A stretch of DNA of 64,000 bases from Erigeron canadensis (Eukaryota > Streptophyta > Magnoliopsida > Asterales > Asteraceae): positions 6,882,649 through 6,946,648 of the forward strand of contig NC_057763.1 of the NCBI RefSeq assembly GCF_010389155.1, in the 5' to 3' direction. The position numbers and the translations under genes were made by a program. The notes beneath the pieces were generated by a model, which ran no database searches, was not told the DNA's origin, and saw nothing but the letters and a program-made list of their open reading frames with translations. This document shows positions 46,465 through 57,700 of this stretch, piece after piece (positions within the stretch are counted from its first letter, which is position 1; the number at the start of each line of letters is the position of its first letter).

Positions 46465-47119
46465 AACCACAATTTTTGTTGGATGCATCATTTTGATGAA
46501 TATGCATCCAAAATTGATGCACAAAATAAAGAACGTGATTTTTTCGATTTTGACGAATCAATTTGTTGTTAAACACTTAAATAATGATAATTAGTTATGG
46601 ACTTTTAATGCATCAAAATGATGTTTTTAAGTATTTTCACCGTTCTTATTTTAAAAGTGTTCTCACCAGAGTGTTACCCTATACACACACACACACACAC
46701 ACACATATTATATGTGTGTGTGTGTATACAAGGTTGAGTTATATTAAAGACTCCTTATTTTAGGGACTATTAGGGACATGTAACTTACACATGTGTAAGT
46801 TGTACCTTACACATGTGTAACTCGTGGTAGCGGTGGTTGCCGTCGTCGGAGGATCATGATGGTCGTCGGAGATGATGGTGGTGGTGGTGGTGATGATGGT
46901 TGTATAACTTACACATGTGTAAGTACAATGTAAGTTGTACTTACACATGCGTAAGTCGTGGCGGTCGTGGTCGCCGTCGCCGGAAGATCATGGTGGTGGT
47001 TGGAGATGATGGTGTGGTGATGGTGATGGTAGTGGTGGTGGTCGGAGATCATGAAAAATGAATGATTGAGAAGTGTCCTCAATGGCCCTTAAAATAAGGA
47101 GTCCCTAATTTAACTTTTC
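46465..47119 (+). repeat. Palindrome-rich dispersed repeat, copy 1
   Basis: Nearly the same 600-bp sequence occurs inverted at 63452-64000. It begins with an imperfect hairpin (TTGGATGCAT/ATGCATCCAA), passes a CA/TG microsatellite at 46684-46732, and ends in a 360-bp module whose ends are inverted (GACTCCTTATTTTAGGGAC and its complement near 47079-47105), flanked by TAA. Inside, the 18-bp palindrome ACTTACACATGTGTAAGT and close variants recur among GGTGGTGG and CGTCGCCG tracts. It looks like a MITE, possibly Tourist-like, within or beside another repeat. No coding function. Confidence 0.65.
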
Positions 47120-47120
47120 C

Positions 47121-47149
47121 ATATATATATATATATGCGCGCGCGCATA
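47121..47149. repeat. (AT)n followed by (GC)n
   Basis: ATATATATATATATAT is followed directly by GCGCGCGCGC, an alternating purine-pyrimidine run. Confidence 0.9.
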
Positions 47150-47680
47150 ATTATTATAGACGTTCACATGATTGTGAAGATTTGTAAAAACGTATTTCAT
47201 GTTATGAGCTCTTTTAATTATAGGTCCATATAATTAAATTTTTTCAATCGTAATCTTAAAAGAATATATGCATTTGTATAATGGTATTGTATGTTTTGAA
47301 AATAAAATTAAGTAAAATATAATTTGGGGCAGGTCTGGCCCTATGAAATGACCAGTTATTTTGTAGTATTGGTCTTTCTAAATTCAAAGCCTAGCCCAAC
47401 AACCCTGTATATAATACCCAAACCAGGAAAAATAAAAATATAAAAAAGAAGTTAAGTAGGAGTGGGAGTTGAACCACGTCCACAAGCTGAAAAGAAAAGT
47501 GTTTATTATGATCATTATGAATCATTTTCTCATAGTTTTACGTGACGTTATTTGTCAAAAAAATTTCTTCCTAAGCAAACATTTACTAGTTTCGAAATAT
47601 TTAGCGTATGGCTTAATAAGTTAGTCAGATAGTGTGCAAAATAAGAGTAAAGAGAAGGTATTGACGAAAGGTAGATTATA
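47150..47680. other. Intergenic sequence
   Basis: 47150-47240 is the counterpart of 7930-8030. The rest is AT-rich and I see no gene. Confidence 0.4.
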
Positions 47681-47688
47681 TGCAATGG

Positions 47689-48090
47689 CAGGGTTGTCTC
47701 CGAGAATGCAAAAAAAGTTTGAGGCCCAAGGCAATAAGAAAAATTGGGCCCTAAAATCCCGATACGAAGCTTGTCAAATCCTTACGATTTCATAATACTT
47801 TTTGCCAAAAAAGAACAAAACATACTTAGGAATAATATAACTCAAAGTTATAATGCAACAGCAATAGAATAGGTTGGCACCTGGCAGTGGTATAAATCTT
47901 TTGGCAATGCTATTAATTGAAACCTTTTCCTACGTTATTATTATTATTTTTTTTGTCACAATGACTTTTCGAATTAGTTAAATTTGGGCTTACATAATAT
48001 ACAAAGACTATTTGTTCCATATTTTTAGGCCCCTCTTTTTCTTGGGCCCTAGGCTCAAGCCCTCTCTGCCTACCCTCAAAGCCGTCAGTG
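47689..48090. mobile_element. hAT-type MITE, 402 bp
   Basis: Flanked by the perfect 8-bp direct repeat TGCAATGG (47681-47688 and 48091-48098). Ends are imperfect inverted repeats (CAGGGTTGTCTCCGAG; complement of the right end CACTGACGGCTTTGAG), with AGGCCCAAGGC-type subterminal text on both sides. Non-coding, so mobilised only by a foreign transposase. Confidence 0.85.
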
Positions 48091-48098
48091 TGCAATGG

Positions 48099-48665
48099 AC
48101 ATTTATGTTTTGTTTTTTTTTTCCTTTCCGAATGCTACTAAGAAAATATATAAAGACAAACATTATTATTTGCTTCAGTTGTTGTTTTATTATACAAATA
48201 TTAAGTTTACGTGGAAATAGAAGTCAAACAAAAAACACTATGGACTTTTATACAAGACGTTTAAAAATTATATTCATTTATTTTGGTCTCATTTTACAAG
48301 AATTTAAGAAACACATCTGGGTTAGCATAACATAACTTTGCCAAAATTTAATTTGTTTCAAGAGTTGTAAAGATATTGTCAAAAAAAAATTTTAATAATT
48401 CCTAATATGTAAAGTATAAGTGGCAAAATAAAGGATCAAACAATTAGTTTGCCAAAATGTGACAGCCAAAAACGACTTGCAACCATGTTACCGTTGATGA
48501 TAGATTTGACCAACAGAATGCCTGACTACATACTACGAATAGCACAATAGTTTTTATCCCGATCATCCTTATAAATTTCATGTGGACCTGTTTGTATTAA
48601 ACAGTTACGTGCCTACGTAGTTGTCTTTTGCAGGCTTAATTTTGATCCTTTTCCTATACGTATGG

Positions 48666-48704
<39 letters not shown>

Positions 48705-48739
48705 TCTTGTGTTATACTAACAGTAAATTTTAATTAAAT
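48099..48739. other. Region downstream of RPA2
   Basis: No gene seen. A TA repeat lies at about 48669-48701. Confidence 0.4.
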
Positions 48740-48976
48740 AGGTTTGAGCTTTTCGAATTAGATCTGACAAGGTAGTTGTACCGACAAAAAAAAAAAACAG
48801 CAAAAGGCAGAATGATTTAATGAAAACTAGAGTTACCCAACTATATTTTGAAATGAAAAATGTCGCTAAGCATGATACGTTTTAGAAGAGCAACCAGGAA
48901 GACAGGTTATTCAACCATCCGCCACTTAAAACATTCCCATAATTATAATATAATACTAAACTGACAAAAACAAATA

Positions 48977-51900
48977 TCAGGCATTTCCAGTGGTCTTGAA
49001 GTGATAGTCATCAATAGTGTTGTAAACCAAGGCCTCTACTGTCAGAGTGTCAAGTGACTTCCTGTTAAAAATAGCATGAATCTTGTCAACATAACCAAGT
49101 GATTTTGAGTGTGTTAATATTATGTGACGATTTTGACCCATTAATCTAAAAAAGGACCAAATTCGGTTATGTTTCATCTCTAATGGTCAGTTCTACCAAA
49201 AAAAACTTAGGGGTCACCCAAAGTGTATGTAGGTGCAAAAAAAACCCTCCTAAACCATTTTACCGAGTAAACTAGAGTATTATCAGAATTATATACTTTT
49301 TTTAAATAAACTAACATGGACAAAGTAAGCGTTTAGATCAAGCTAACCTTTTTTTTTTTTTTGAAAGGTAGATCAAGCTAACCTGGCTCAACCAGTTTAA
49401 GCCTACAAAAAGTAGCCTCCTGGCCAGTTACCCAGCCCACCTGAACCACCCATCTGCCTTCTTTAGTGAGTATGCACAGAGAAGACGAAGAGAGTTACCT
49501 TATCGTGTCCAAAGGCAAGTTTAGCTGACTAACAAGTTCCTCTTGGTGTACACCCTTATCTCTTGATCTGCAATATACAACATTCTCTCAAGTTAGAAAT
49601 AACTTTCACATAGATGTGTATTTTCTTTCAGTATGGGGGTCAATATTAGATCCATATTTTAGTACATAATAAAAATAGGCAGTTAATGAATGATGCAAGG
49701 TACTTGGAGCTGAAGCACTTACAGACTACCAGGGAGCTGCAGATAATTTAACACCATTTTATCAACTCCTGTTAGTGCTTCGGTCTCATATTTACCAGCA
49801 AACTATGAAACAAAAAGGGGATAGGATGTAGTTAGTTCCATGGCTTGAACCCTGGTAGCAAGAAAATTTTAATGGAGGTTATAATAGAAAACAAAATATA
49901 TTATTAGCTTACATGATTTGCAGGGGCAGTTTGGTACGTTTGTGTGTTCATGGCTGAACCTGGCATATGAGCTTGATTACTGCTACTAGCTTGTTGCTTC
50001 TATCACATACACACATACATTTATCTTTGTTATATTAACACACATGTGAATAGTATTAAGCATTCATCTGTGAAAATCTCAAATGTGATGTGTAAAATGT
50101 AATAAATCAAAGTGAAGTTGTGAGTTATACCATTAGCTTTGTGTTGTAAGAGTGAACATACATACATTCAACAAAATGATGTGTGATCTCATCAAAATCA
50201 GTCACAGGCCTGCAAGTAAGAATGCAGATAATTAACTGATCACATCGTATGCAATTACATATTTTCTACACTTCAACAGAAATATATGAAGTGGCACATA
50301 ATACTTGGAGTTCTTAAAGAAAACAAAAAAAAAAACAAAGAGTTTAAAGCAAAGTGAAAGGAGATAGGCTTGAATGAAATAAGCATAAACATTACATATA
50401 AACCACAAATTTAATAGATCAGATGATTATCATAATTCAGATGGCCTATACCATATCAAAATATGCCAACTCATAAAATAGAATTCTACCACTCATATTA
50501 TAGAAAATTATCATAATTCAGATGTTCTACCATAGATTAACAACCTGATTATCATAATTCGGATGTTCTATGAAACCATCATCAACAAATACGCCTCTAT
50601 ATCTAGTACCCACAATAAAAATGGCATTCTTCCAACAACCATACAGCTATCGATGTTTAATTAATACAATTGGCTAGCAAAAGAATATCAATCACTTCCA
50701 GTATCTTTCAAAAAGTATGTGATAGTTGAATATATCAAAGGGCATACCTCAAAACTTAAATTTCCTATACCAACTAAGCAATAAGAAACCTATTATACAT
50801 GTCTTTCCAACCAAAAATTTGATGACTGGCATGCTTTGTCAGATAAAGCAACACTATAAAACATTTTAACCATAATAAATTCACAATCCGGGAAAAAAAA
50901 GGGATGCATACTCTGTGTAACTTAGGAGTAGGGGTGTTCAAAACTATCCGTATCCGAATTTGAAACCCGAATATCCGATCCGATTTTATCCGAAAAATCG
51001 GGTATCCGAAATTTCGGATATCCGATTTATCGGGGCCGGATTCGGATAGTGATTTTAGAAAATTTCGAATATTTTGGATATCCGAAAATATCCAAAAAGT
51101 ATATTTTCAATTTTTTTTGAAGTTTTTAAATACCTTTTAGATAAAATGACTCTAATATAAGACAGAAACCTAATAATATGCAGCCGCTGTTGGGTTAATC
51201 TTGATTTCAGGTCAACAAGTCAATGAGTCGTTTAATTAGTATGAGTCTAGTATTTTATTTGGGTTATGTTAAGTAAGTTTAGGTTGGTTATTTAGTAAGT
51301 TATTTAGTGGTTTTATGCATGTTCTATATAACTAAGAAGTGGGTCATGTTTGACCGGTTATTAGGAGTTAAGAAGAAAAGTGTAGTATGAAGTGTATGGC
51401 TGGGAATTAGGAACAGTTAGAAGGAAAGAGACCCATGTGTGCATGAATCTTCATGGCTGTTAACGAAGCTTTATGTTGGAGACTCCTTTGAAGAAAAAGG
51501 AAGCAATATATGATAGACGTCGAGTATTCATGCATGAACAATGAGTTGACTGCTGGTTATAATGTGAAAGTATACAAGCAAGTGGGTCTTGAAAGAAAGT
51601 ATATGAAGAACTTCTTGATCGAAGAAAGACTAGTCGTATTCTTAATAGGCTGAAGTTGTGGGTTAAACAAGAATGTTTCTAAGTTACAAGATGGAGACTA
51701 GAGCAGTGAGTTCTTATTTGGTCACTGAAGATACAAAAGAAAACCACTATCTGTTCTTTTGCTATACTTCACATAAAGGATACGATTAATTTTGAAGTCT
51801 TGATAGTAGTGTTGAAAGTTTTGTCTCCTGTTGAAAGAAAATGAAAAACATAAAGAATACAATGACAAAACAAATTGGAACAGTCAAGAAGTTGAAGGTA

Positions 51901-54110
51901 TTTGAGGTGGTCGTGCAATGTTTTTGGTGTTCACAAATGGCAGCCGATAAACAACAAGTGGCTAGAAATTTCAGCAAGTTTAGCAAGAAATAAAATGTCA
52001 ATGGCTTGTAGCAAGTGACGCGTCATAGCAAGAGCAAGAGTAGCAAGATACCGGTATGTAGCAAGTTAGAAAGCAAGAGTATTGATGATAGAGAATATGT
52101 GTTCGGATATTTAAATCTACTATCCGAAATTTCGGATATCCGAACGAAATTTTCGGATATCCGACTTTGAACACCCCTACTTAGGAGCACTGACATAAAG
52201 AACAAAAAGAGTTCATATACGATATACCAAGAAAATTGGAATGGTCAAGGACAAGGAAGACCAAATGCCATGGACAGTGATAACTAAGCAAATAAGAGTG
52301 CACAAGCTGTTTAAATATAAACCTATTACTCTACTAGTAATAAAGAGGGGAAACTTATATGGGCCAGTTCACATAACAATATCACATAAAAGATAAATTT
52401 TAGATTTTTAAAGAAGCTAAACAAATACTACAAACAGACAACTAAACTAAAATTAGCGATAAACTTATTAACAGATGAGTTGAGAATCATACTTGACACC
52501 AAAGACCATCAGCTGCTTTTTCCCCTGAAAGCCTTTCAGTTGACCATGAATTCGGACATACATCCCCTCCCTTTGAACATAAATATTCAAATCACATTTC
52601 ATTGCGACAACTTAAAATTATCATTCACAAATCAAGAAAGAAATGGTAACGTACATTATCGCATCCATCTCCTTTGTGTCTAGTGGGTCATTTACCCTAG
52701 AACATCACAAACACAATTGTAAAACCACATCATAAAGAGAACTTATTGGTACAAGATACTTTAGATATTACATACCACCTGTTGCAGTCAATACGACCAG
52801 TACCATCATCAAGTATAAACGATATATCAGTGACCCTCTCCATCTTGTTCCACACCATTCCCACCAGCCTAACCTATATTTAGCAAAACCAACAACAATG
52901 GTATACAATACATTAATCCTGAATTTATGATTTATACCCACATTTCCACATATAAAGCAGGGTTATTGCATGAAAGTGTACCAACTAAATTTCACACAAT
53001 TATTGTTATGTAACAAGGGCTATAAACAAACCGAACACAAACAAACAGGGTTGCTCGTTTTTGTTCTTATGAGTTTAACCAAGCAAATAATCGACCATGA
53101 ACACTTCAACAAACAAATTTCAGGGTTCATCCTCACTTGTCTCGGTTCGATATAACAAGCAAATAAGACTAAAACAAATAAGCACCAACACTTCAGCGGA
53201 CAGAAAACCTTGTTATGGAAATAAGAATGAATTCGTTCATTATGAAGTTAGGATGTGAACACAGCAAAACGGACAGTAAACAAAACATACACAAATATTC
53301 ATACAATCTTTAAAATTGTTGTTTAATGTTACTTGTGTTCACTCATTTAAATATTTCGGTTCATTACAATATCCAATATACATGTCTTTACACACGAATA
53401 AACAAACTACACACACACAAAAAAAGCAATAAATAACACGCTACCGAAATTTTACAGGCGTAAACAAATGAACAAAACGTAATTTTTTCGTTTGTTTTAT
53501 ATTAAAGAAGCAAACTTCCTATTAAATAATTCATGAACTATTAACAAACGACAATGTGTTTTTCCTTACTTATTGAAATAACAAACTTTTATTTTGTTAT
53601 CGATGTATATAAGCGCCTTCTTTAGCAGGTAAAATCTATTAGATGGCACTTTGCCACGTCATCATAAAAAACATTTCACACCTGATATAGAGTGCAGCGT
53701 ACATAATAGTTTATTACATATACACCTTTTAATTCATTAACTGAATGGCCCTAAAAAATAAAATAAAAAATATTATTTAAAAAAAAAAAAGGAAAAGAAG
53801 CACTTACGTTATTAACATCAACGCCATCAATGAGAAAATTGATTTTATCATCATTTGATAACAAGGCTTTGTTAATTTGCTTGACGGTTAACGGAATTAG
53901 GCTTTGTGTATTATTCTGCATAAATTTATTTTTAAAAAAAATCACATGTAAAAATTAATTGATAGTAATAAAAAGTTAATTAATAAAAAGTTAGGGTTTT
54001 ACCTTAGTGAAAGTAGTAGGTTGATGCTCGGTAGTTTGAGTGGTCTGAGAAGGCATGAAACCGCCGCCGGAAAAGGCGGCGTTGCCGTCGAAGTCGGCGC
54101 CGTTGTACAT
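48977..54110 (-). CDS. RPA2: Replication protein A 32-kDa subunit, ten coding exons
   Basis: Coding exons are 54003-54110, 53808-53915, 52776-52873, 52655-52696, 52493-52570, 50131-50209, 49913-49999, 49723-49802, 49499-49567 and 48977-49061. All introns are GT-AG, and the phases add up to 834 bp (277 aa), the usual plant length. The N-terminus is Gly/Ser-rich (FSGGGFMPSQ). The OB fold follows (residues about 37-175: DGVDVNNVRLVGMVWNKMER, ILDDGTGRIDCNRW, MYVRIHGQLKGFQGKKQL). The C-terminal winged helix ends VYNTIDDYHFKTT. RPA2 pairs with RPA1 and RPA3 to coat single-stranded DNA in replication and repair. No disruption was seen. Intron 5 is long because of a MITE. A partial 3' duplicate lies at 7920-8328 and 46245-46464. 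Confidence 0.93.
49001..49235 (-). repeat. RPA2 last-exon region, parent of the split duplicate
   Basis: Together with 48740-49000 this is the uninterrupted counterpart of the split copy. It shows the empty target site GTAAACCAAGG at about 49023-49033. Confidence 0.8.
50210..50920. other. RPA2 intron 5, outside the MITE
   Basis: AT-rich intron sequence with a repeated TTATCATAATTC(A/G)GATG motif near 50425-50570; otherwise nothing seen. Confidence 0.5.
50929..52179. mobile_element. hAT-type MITE in RPA2 intron 5
   Basis: Flanked by the perfect 8-bp repeat CTTAGGAG (50921-50928 and 52180-52187). Termini TAGGGGTGTTCAAA and TTTGAACACCCCTA are nearly perfect inverted repeats. Subterminal regions on both sides are packed with TATCCGAA, TTTCGGATA and GGATATCC units. 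The middle holds a 755-bp TG...CA insert (51188-51942). No transposase. Confidence 0.85.
51188..51942. repeat. Possible solo LTR nested in the MITE
   Basis: Begins TGTTGGG and ends GGCA; flanks GCCGC and GCCGA match at four of five bases. Contains CTATATAA near 51327. Boundaries are tentative. Confidence 0.35.
52874..53807. other. RPA2 intron 2
   Basis: 934-bp AT-rich intron, with a short A run near 53779-53791. No feature inside it was recognised. Confidence 0.6.
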
Positions 54111-54203
54111 TTTTCTGATCTCAGATTTTGTGTTTGGAGATAAAAATTAAGTGTGAAAGAAATGATTGTTGTGAATGAAGATATTTTTTTTGGGGGGGGG
54201 GGG

Positions 54204-54254
54204 TTTAAATACGAAAAGGATTAGAATTTAGAAATTAAGAAATTATATTCCCGC
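54204..54254 (-). promoter_or_regulatory. RPA2 promoter: TATA-like box and E2F-type site
   Basis: TATTTAAA (minus strand) at 54204-54211 lies about 95 bp before the ATG. ATTCCCGC at 54247-54254 matches the plant E2F consensus WTTSSCSS. A 12-13 base C run lies between the box and the ATG. E2F control of RPA genes is known in plants; use of this site is inferred. Confidence 0.5.
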
Positions 54255-54259
54255 CAATT

Positions 54260-55485
54260 TCTTCCCCTTTTTTCTCGGAGAGTTTAGGTCCAAAGCGTCC
54301 CAAGGAAGGAAGACTAATATTGATTTTCTCTTTTCCTTCTTTATTTTTTTAATTTTTTTTTTTAAATGGCAGGGGTTTTCGTGAAACCGAAACCGGTTGA
54401 CTGATAAGGATGGTGGTATTTTCATGAACCTGAACCTAAAAATCACTCATTTTACATTATACGAATTAAATTAAGTATAAAATTAAAAAAATAAACTAGT
54501 TGCGGACCCCGCGCGTTGCTGCAAGATAAGTTTTTGGCGAACGTCTGAGTGAATTAGTGAGAAAGTGAGGGCCCTGAAGAAGCGGAGGGTATACAATAAA
54601 GTTTTGGTAAATTTATGTCAAATATTCGAATCCAATTTTAAAAATTACAACTAACCATCTAGCAATAACATTACAAATATTGTAAAAGAATAATAAGTCG
54701 TATAAGAACACAAATAATAACTATATTAATGCTTTAAATATTTCATGAATGTAAGACGTAAGCATGATAAAAATGATTATATATTAAAAACGTTATATAT
54801 ATATATAAAAACGGAAGAAAATAATAAAAAACTAAATCTTTAATAGTAAAACCATAACTATGTACAAATTGTATAATAAAAACTTGAGAACCCAAAATTT
54901 TAGTGTTACTGAGTCCCTGCCAATATAGCCCATTATCAATAAAAATATGTCCAAGTCCCCGCCAATAACCTCAAAAATCTGGGTGACTGGGTGATAAAAA
55001 AAAATAAAAGAAAAAAAAAACCTCGAAGGAACGATTGAACGAGAAACCATCAAATGATCAGAAGGCATCCTACTAAAGCTTCACAGGTATATACCATCTC
55101 GATTCCTTTTCTTCATTGTTCAAATTTGTTTGTTCTTTCTTTAATCGATTGATTATGTAGATTATAGAGTAGTGGGTTTCACTTGATTAGGAATTTAGGA
55201 TTAAAAGTTTTAAAAAAATAAATAAATATGAGAAACCGATTGGAAATCTATCTTCTTAAATCTCATTGTGGTGGAATGCTTGGTTGTATCCAACTAAAGT
55301 ATATACCATATATTATATGTAATTATATCTAGTTATTTCATTTGTTGCTTCAAGTGGGGTGCAGGGGAGGTAGAATGAGTTTGATTTATGGTTTATTGAA
55401 AATATATGGACATAACACCTACGGTGATCTACTGATCTTGTAAATTGGTATTATTTATTGTAAGTTGTAATTGGTATGATGGTTT
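54260..55485. other. Intergenic region upstream of RPA2
   Basis: 54640-54915 resembles 56370-56650 (AATAACTATATTAATG..., AAAACCATAACTATGT...), a duplicated stretch that brackets the hAT-derived fragment. No gene. Confidence 0.45.
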
Positions 55486-55512
55486 TTGGTGCTAGGTTTT
55501 ATAACTTTTATC

Positions 55513-56139
55513 ATGGTGAAGAAAAGAACAATTGATCAATTTTATAAGCGAAAGGAAGTTGTTGTTCATGACCAACAACCACAACAAGAAAGAGATGATG
55601 TTCATAACTTGCAACCAGAGTTGCCTAATGATAATCTTGTGGACGAGTCTCCTAGAGTTGAACATGAAGAAACTGATCTTAATTCATTGATTCGAGATCC
55701 TGGGTCCCGACCTTCGATCTCAAGTTGTGTAGAGGCTTGCAAGAAACTGGGAGGTGTGAAAACTATGAATTGGTGGACAGATTGATTCGTCTTATATTAA
55801 CACTCCCGGTTTCAACTGCAACTAGTGAAAGAGCCTTCTCTGCAATGAAAATTGTGAAAACAAGACTACGTAGTACCATGAGTGACGAATTTCTGAAGAG
55901 TTGTTTGATTCTTTACATCGAACGAGAGATTGCTATCATTTTCTACCGATCAGTTAATAGATGCTTTTGATTCTTTTAAAGGAAGACGTGTCAAACTGCG
56001 GACGCACAAGGTACACTTTATTAGTGAGATTAATTGCTTTTGTGATATATTATCAAATATAATTTACTTTAGTCTCTTTGTAACTCGTTTTGTAATTACC
56101 AGCAGGTTGCCTCGTGAAGAAATGGACTGGCTACTTTGA
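55513..56139 (+). pseudogene. hAT/TTF-type transposase-derived fragment, internally deleted
   Basis: The ATG at 55513 begins MVKKRTIDQFYKRKE, a start typical of TTF-type zinc-finger/hAT proteins, followed by LNSLIRDPGSRPSI. The frame then jumps (overlap at 55725-55785) to the C-terminal hAT dimerisation domain, with LPVSTATSERAFSAMKIVKTRLRS, and a further shift near 55935 gives LIDAFDSFKGRR. The zinc finger and catalytic core are missing. This is either a decayed non-autonomous transposon gene or a remnant with untested exons. A terminal-repeat-like CCTAGCTCCGTCTCTGG lies near 56329; its partner was not found. Confidence 0.6.
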
Positions 56140-56150
56140 ACATTCACAAC

Positions 56151-57700
56151 TTTTGAAGATTGTTTTTTTGCAAAACTTACGTATCTATTATCTTGTAAGT
56201 TTTACGTACTTATAACTGTAACTTTTATCTAGTAGTCTTTATAGTAGTAATACATTATAATATGTTCGAGTTATAATATTTTTTGTGATTACTATCCAAT
56301 ATAATCTAAGCCCACGCCAACTTGAAATCCTAGCTCCGTCTCTGGTGGGATACAAGTTAAAAGATGAAAACTTTCATTAAAAAAACAACTAAACATGTAG
56401 CAATACAATAAAATAGTGTAGAGAATACTAATATGTATAAAAACATGAACAATAAATATATTAATGTTTTAAATTTAAATGAACGTTCGTAAGACGTAAC
56501 GATGATAAAAGTTATTTTATAATGAAAACGCTATATGTATAAAAAGACAAATGAAAATAATCAAAGACCAAATGTTTAAAAGTAAAACCGTAACTGTGTG
56601 AAATTTATTTGATGAAAACATGTGAACTTAGAAGTTTAGTGTCACAAAAATGAAAGCGAAAACTTTGATGTGGGGTAAAAATTAAAAAATAGAAATTTTA
56701 GGGGTTAAAACGAAATTTGGTTTAAATTTAAGGGGTTAAAACGAAATTTGGTTTAAATTTAAGGGGTTAAAACGAAATTTGGTTAAATTTAGTATGTGTT
56801 TTAAAAGCTTGTACATTCTATGCATAAAGCACTTATACATTTACATAGGTTTTTAGTGTATATATATAATAAATAAGGAAAATAATACATAGGCGCACAA
56901 AATGATGAGTATTTGACAAAAATTAGGTATTGTTTTTGTTGTAAAATGATGCGTATATAATACATATGTACAAATAATACGTGCAGCATTGCATATCTAG
57001 ATTTTCCTTAAAACAAATAATAAAATAAGAATTGACTTATATTTAATCTATGTAACAGGTCGATGAACTATTGGAAGGGTTGCGTTGAAAGATTTTCACT
57101 TTGGGCGACTGCTGGACCAAATGTTCATCAACGAGCATAGTCTTATGGAAATATATAAATTGATAATTTTTTGTTTCTACTTTTTTCTAGCTTATTACTT
57201 TGTTTGATTTGGTATCAAATGTATTAATGCTTAGTTTCGATGTAGATATCACCTCTACTTGTTTTATAATTCGTTCTTTTTGAAACAAAAGTTATTTTTC
57301 AAATACAACATATAGAGTAATATTCTACTGTAATAACCCACCTCATATCGATTATAAGGTTTGTGTCAATTTATTGTTTCTGCTGATCTAATCCATAATA
57401 AAACATAAAAGGCTAGACAATATTAGGCATATATAACTTTAGTCATATAAACCAAAGTAACAAGGAAAAGAAAATTCAAAAGAAAGTCGAGATTATATAA
57501 AGTAAAAATTACTTAAATAGACAAAATAAAAAGGGTAGTTCTTGAAATGTTCATTTTCTTTAAAAAAAAAAACCCTTAATTTGAACAACATTTTATTAAA
57601 TCTCACGGATTGAAGCTAAACCACTCACAACATGACTATTTTTTTCTTTTTCTTGTTTTTCATCTTCAACCAAATATTCATCAATGGGACACTCTTATGG
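56151..57700. other. Intergenic, duplicated sequence
   Basis: No gene. Contains the counterpart of 54640-54915 (56370-56650), a 31-bp tandem repeat (56701-56791), and the first half of a tandem duplication (57110-57530). Confidence 0.45.
56701..56791. repeat. 31-bp tandem repeat, three copies
   Basis: Units start GGGGTTAAAACGAAATTTGG at 56701, 56732 and 56763, with at most small differences. Confidence 0.9.

Noticed and set aside
46684..46732. Regulatory meaning of the CA/TG run
   Set aside because: Ordinary microsatellite; absent from the second copy of the repeat.
48012..48335. 107-codon plus-strand frame near 48 kb
   Set aside because: It crosses the MITE boundary and its target duplication and is rich in Phe/Ile from AT-rich DNA.
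54560..56345. Complete hAT element with terminal repeats around the dimerisation-domain fragment
   Set aside because: A right end like CCTAGCTCCGTCTCTGG is visible, but no convincing left partner or 8-bp duplication was found.
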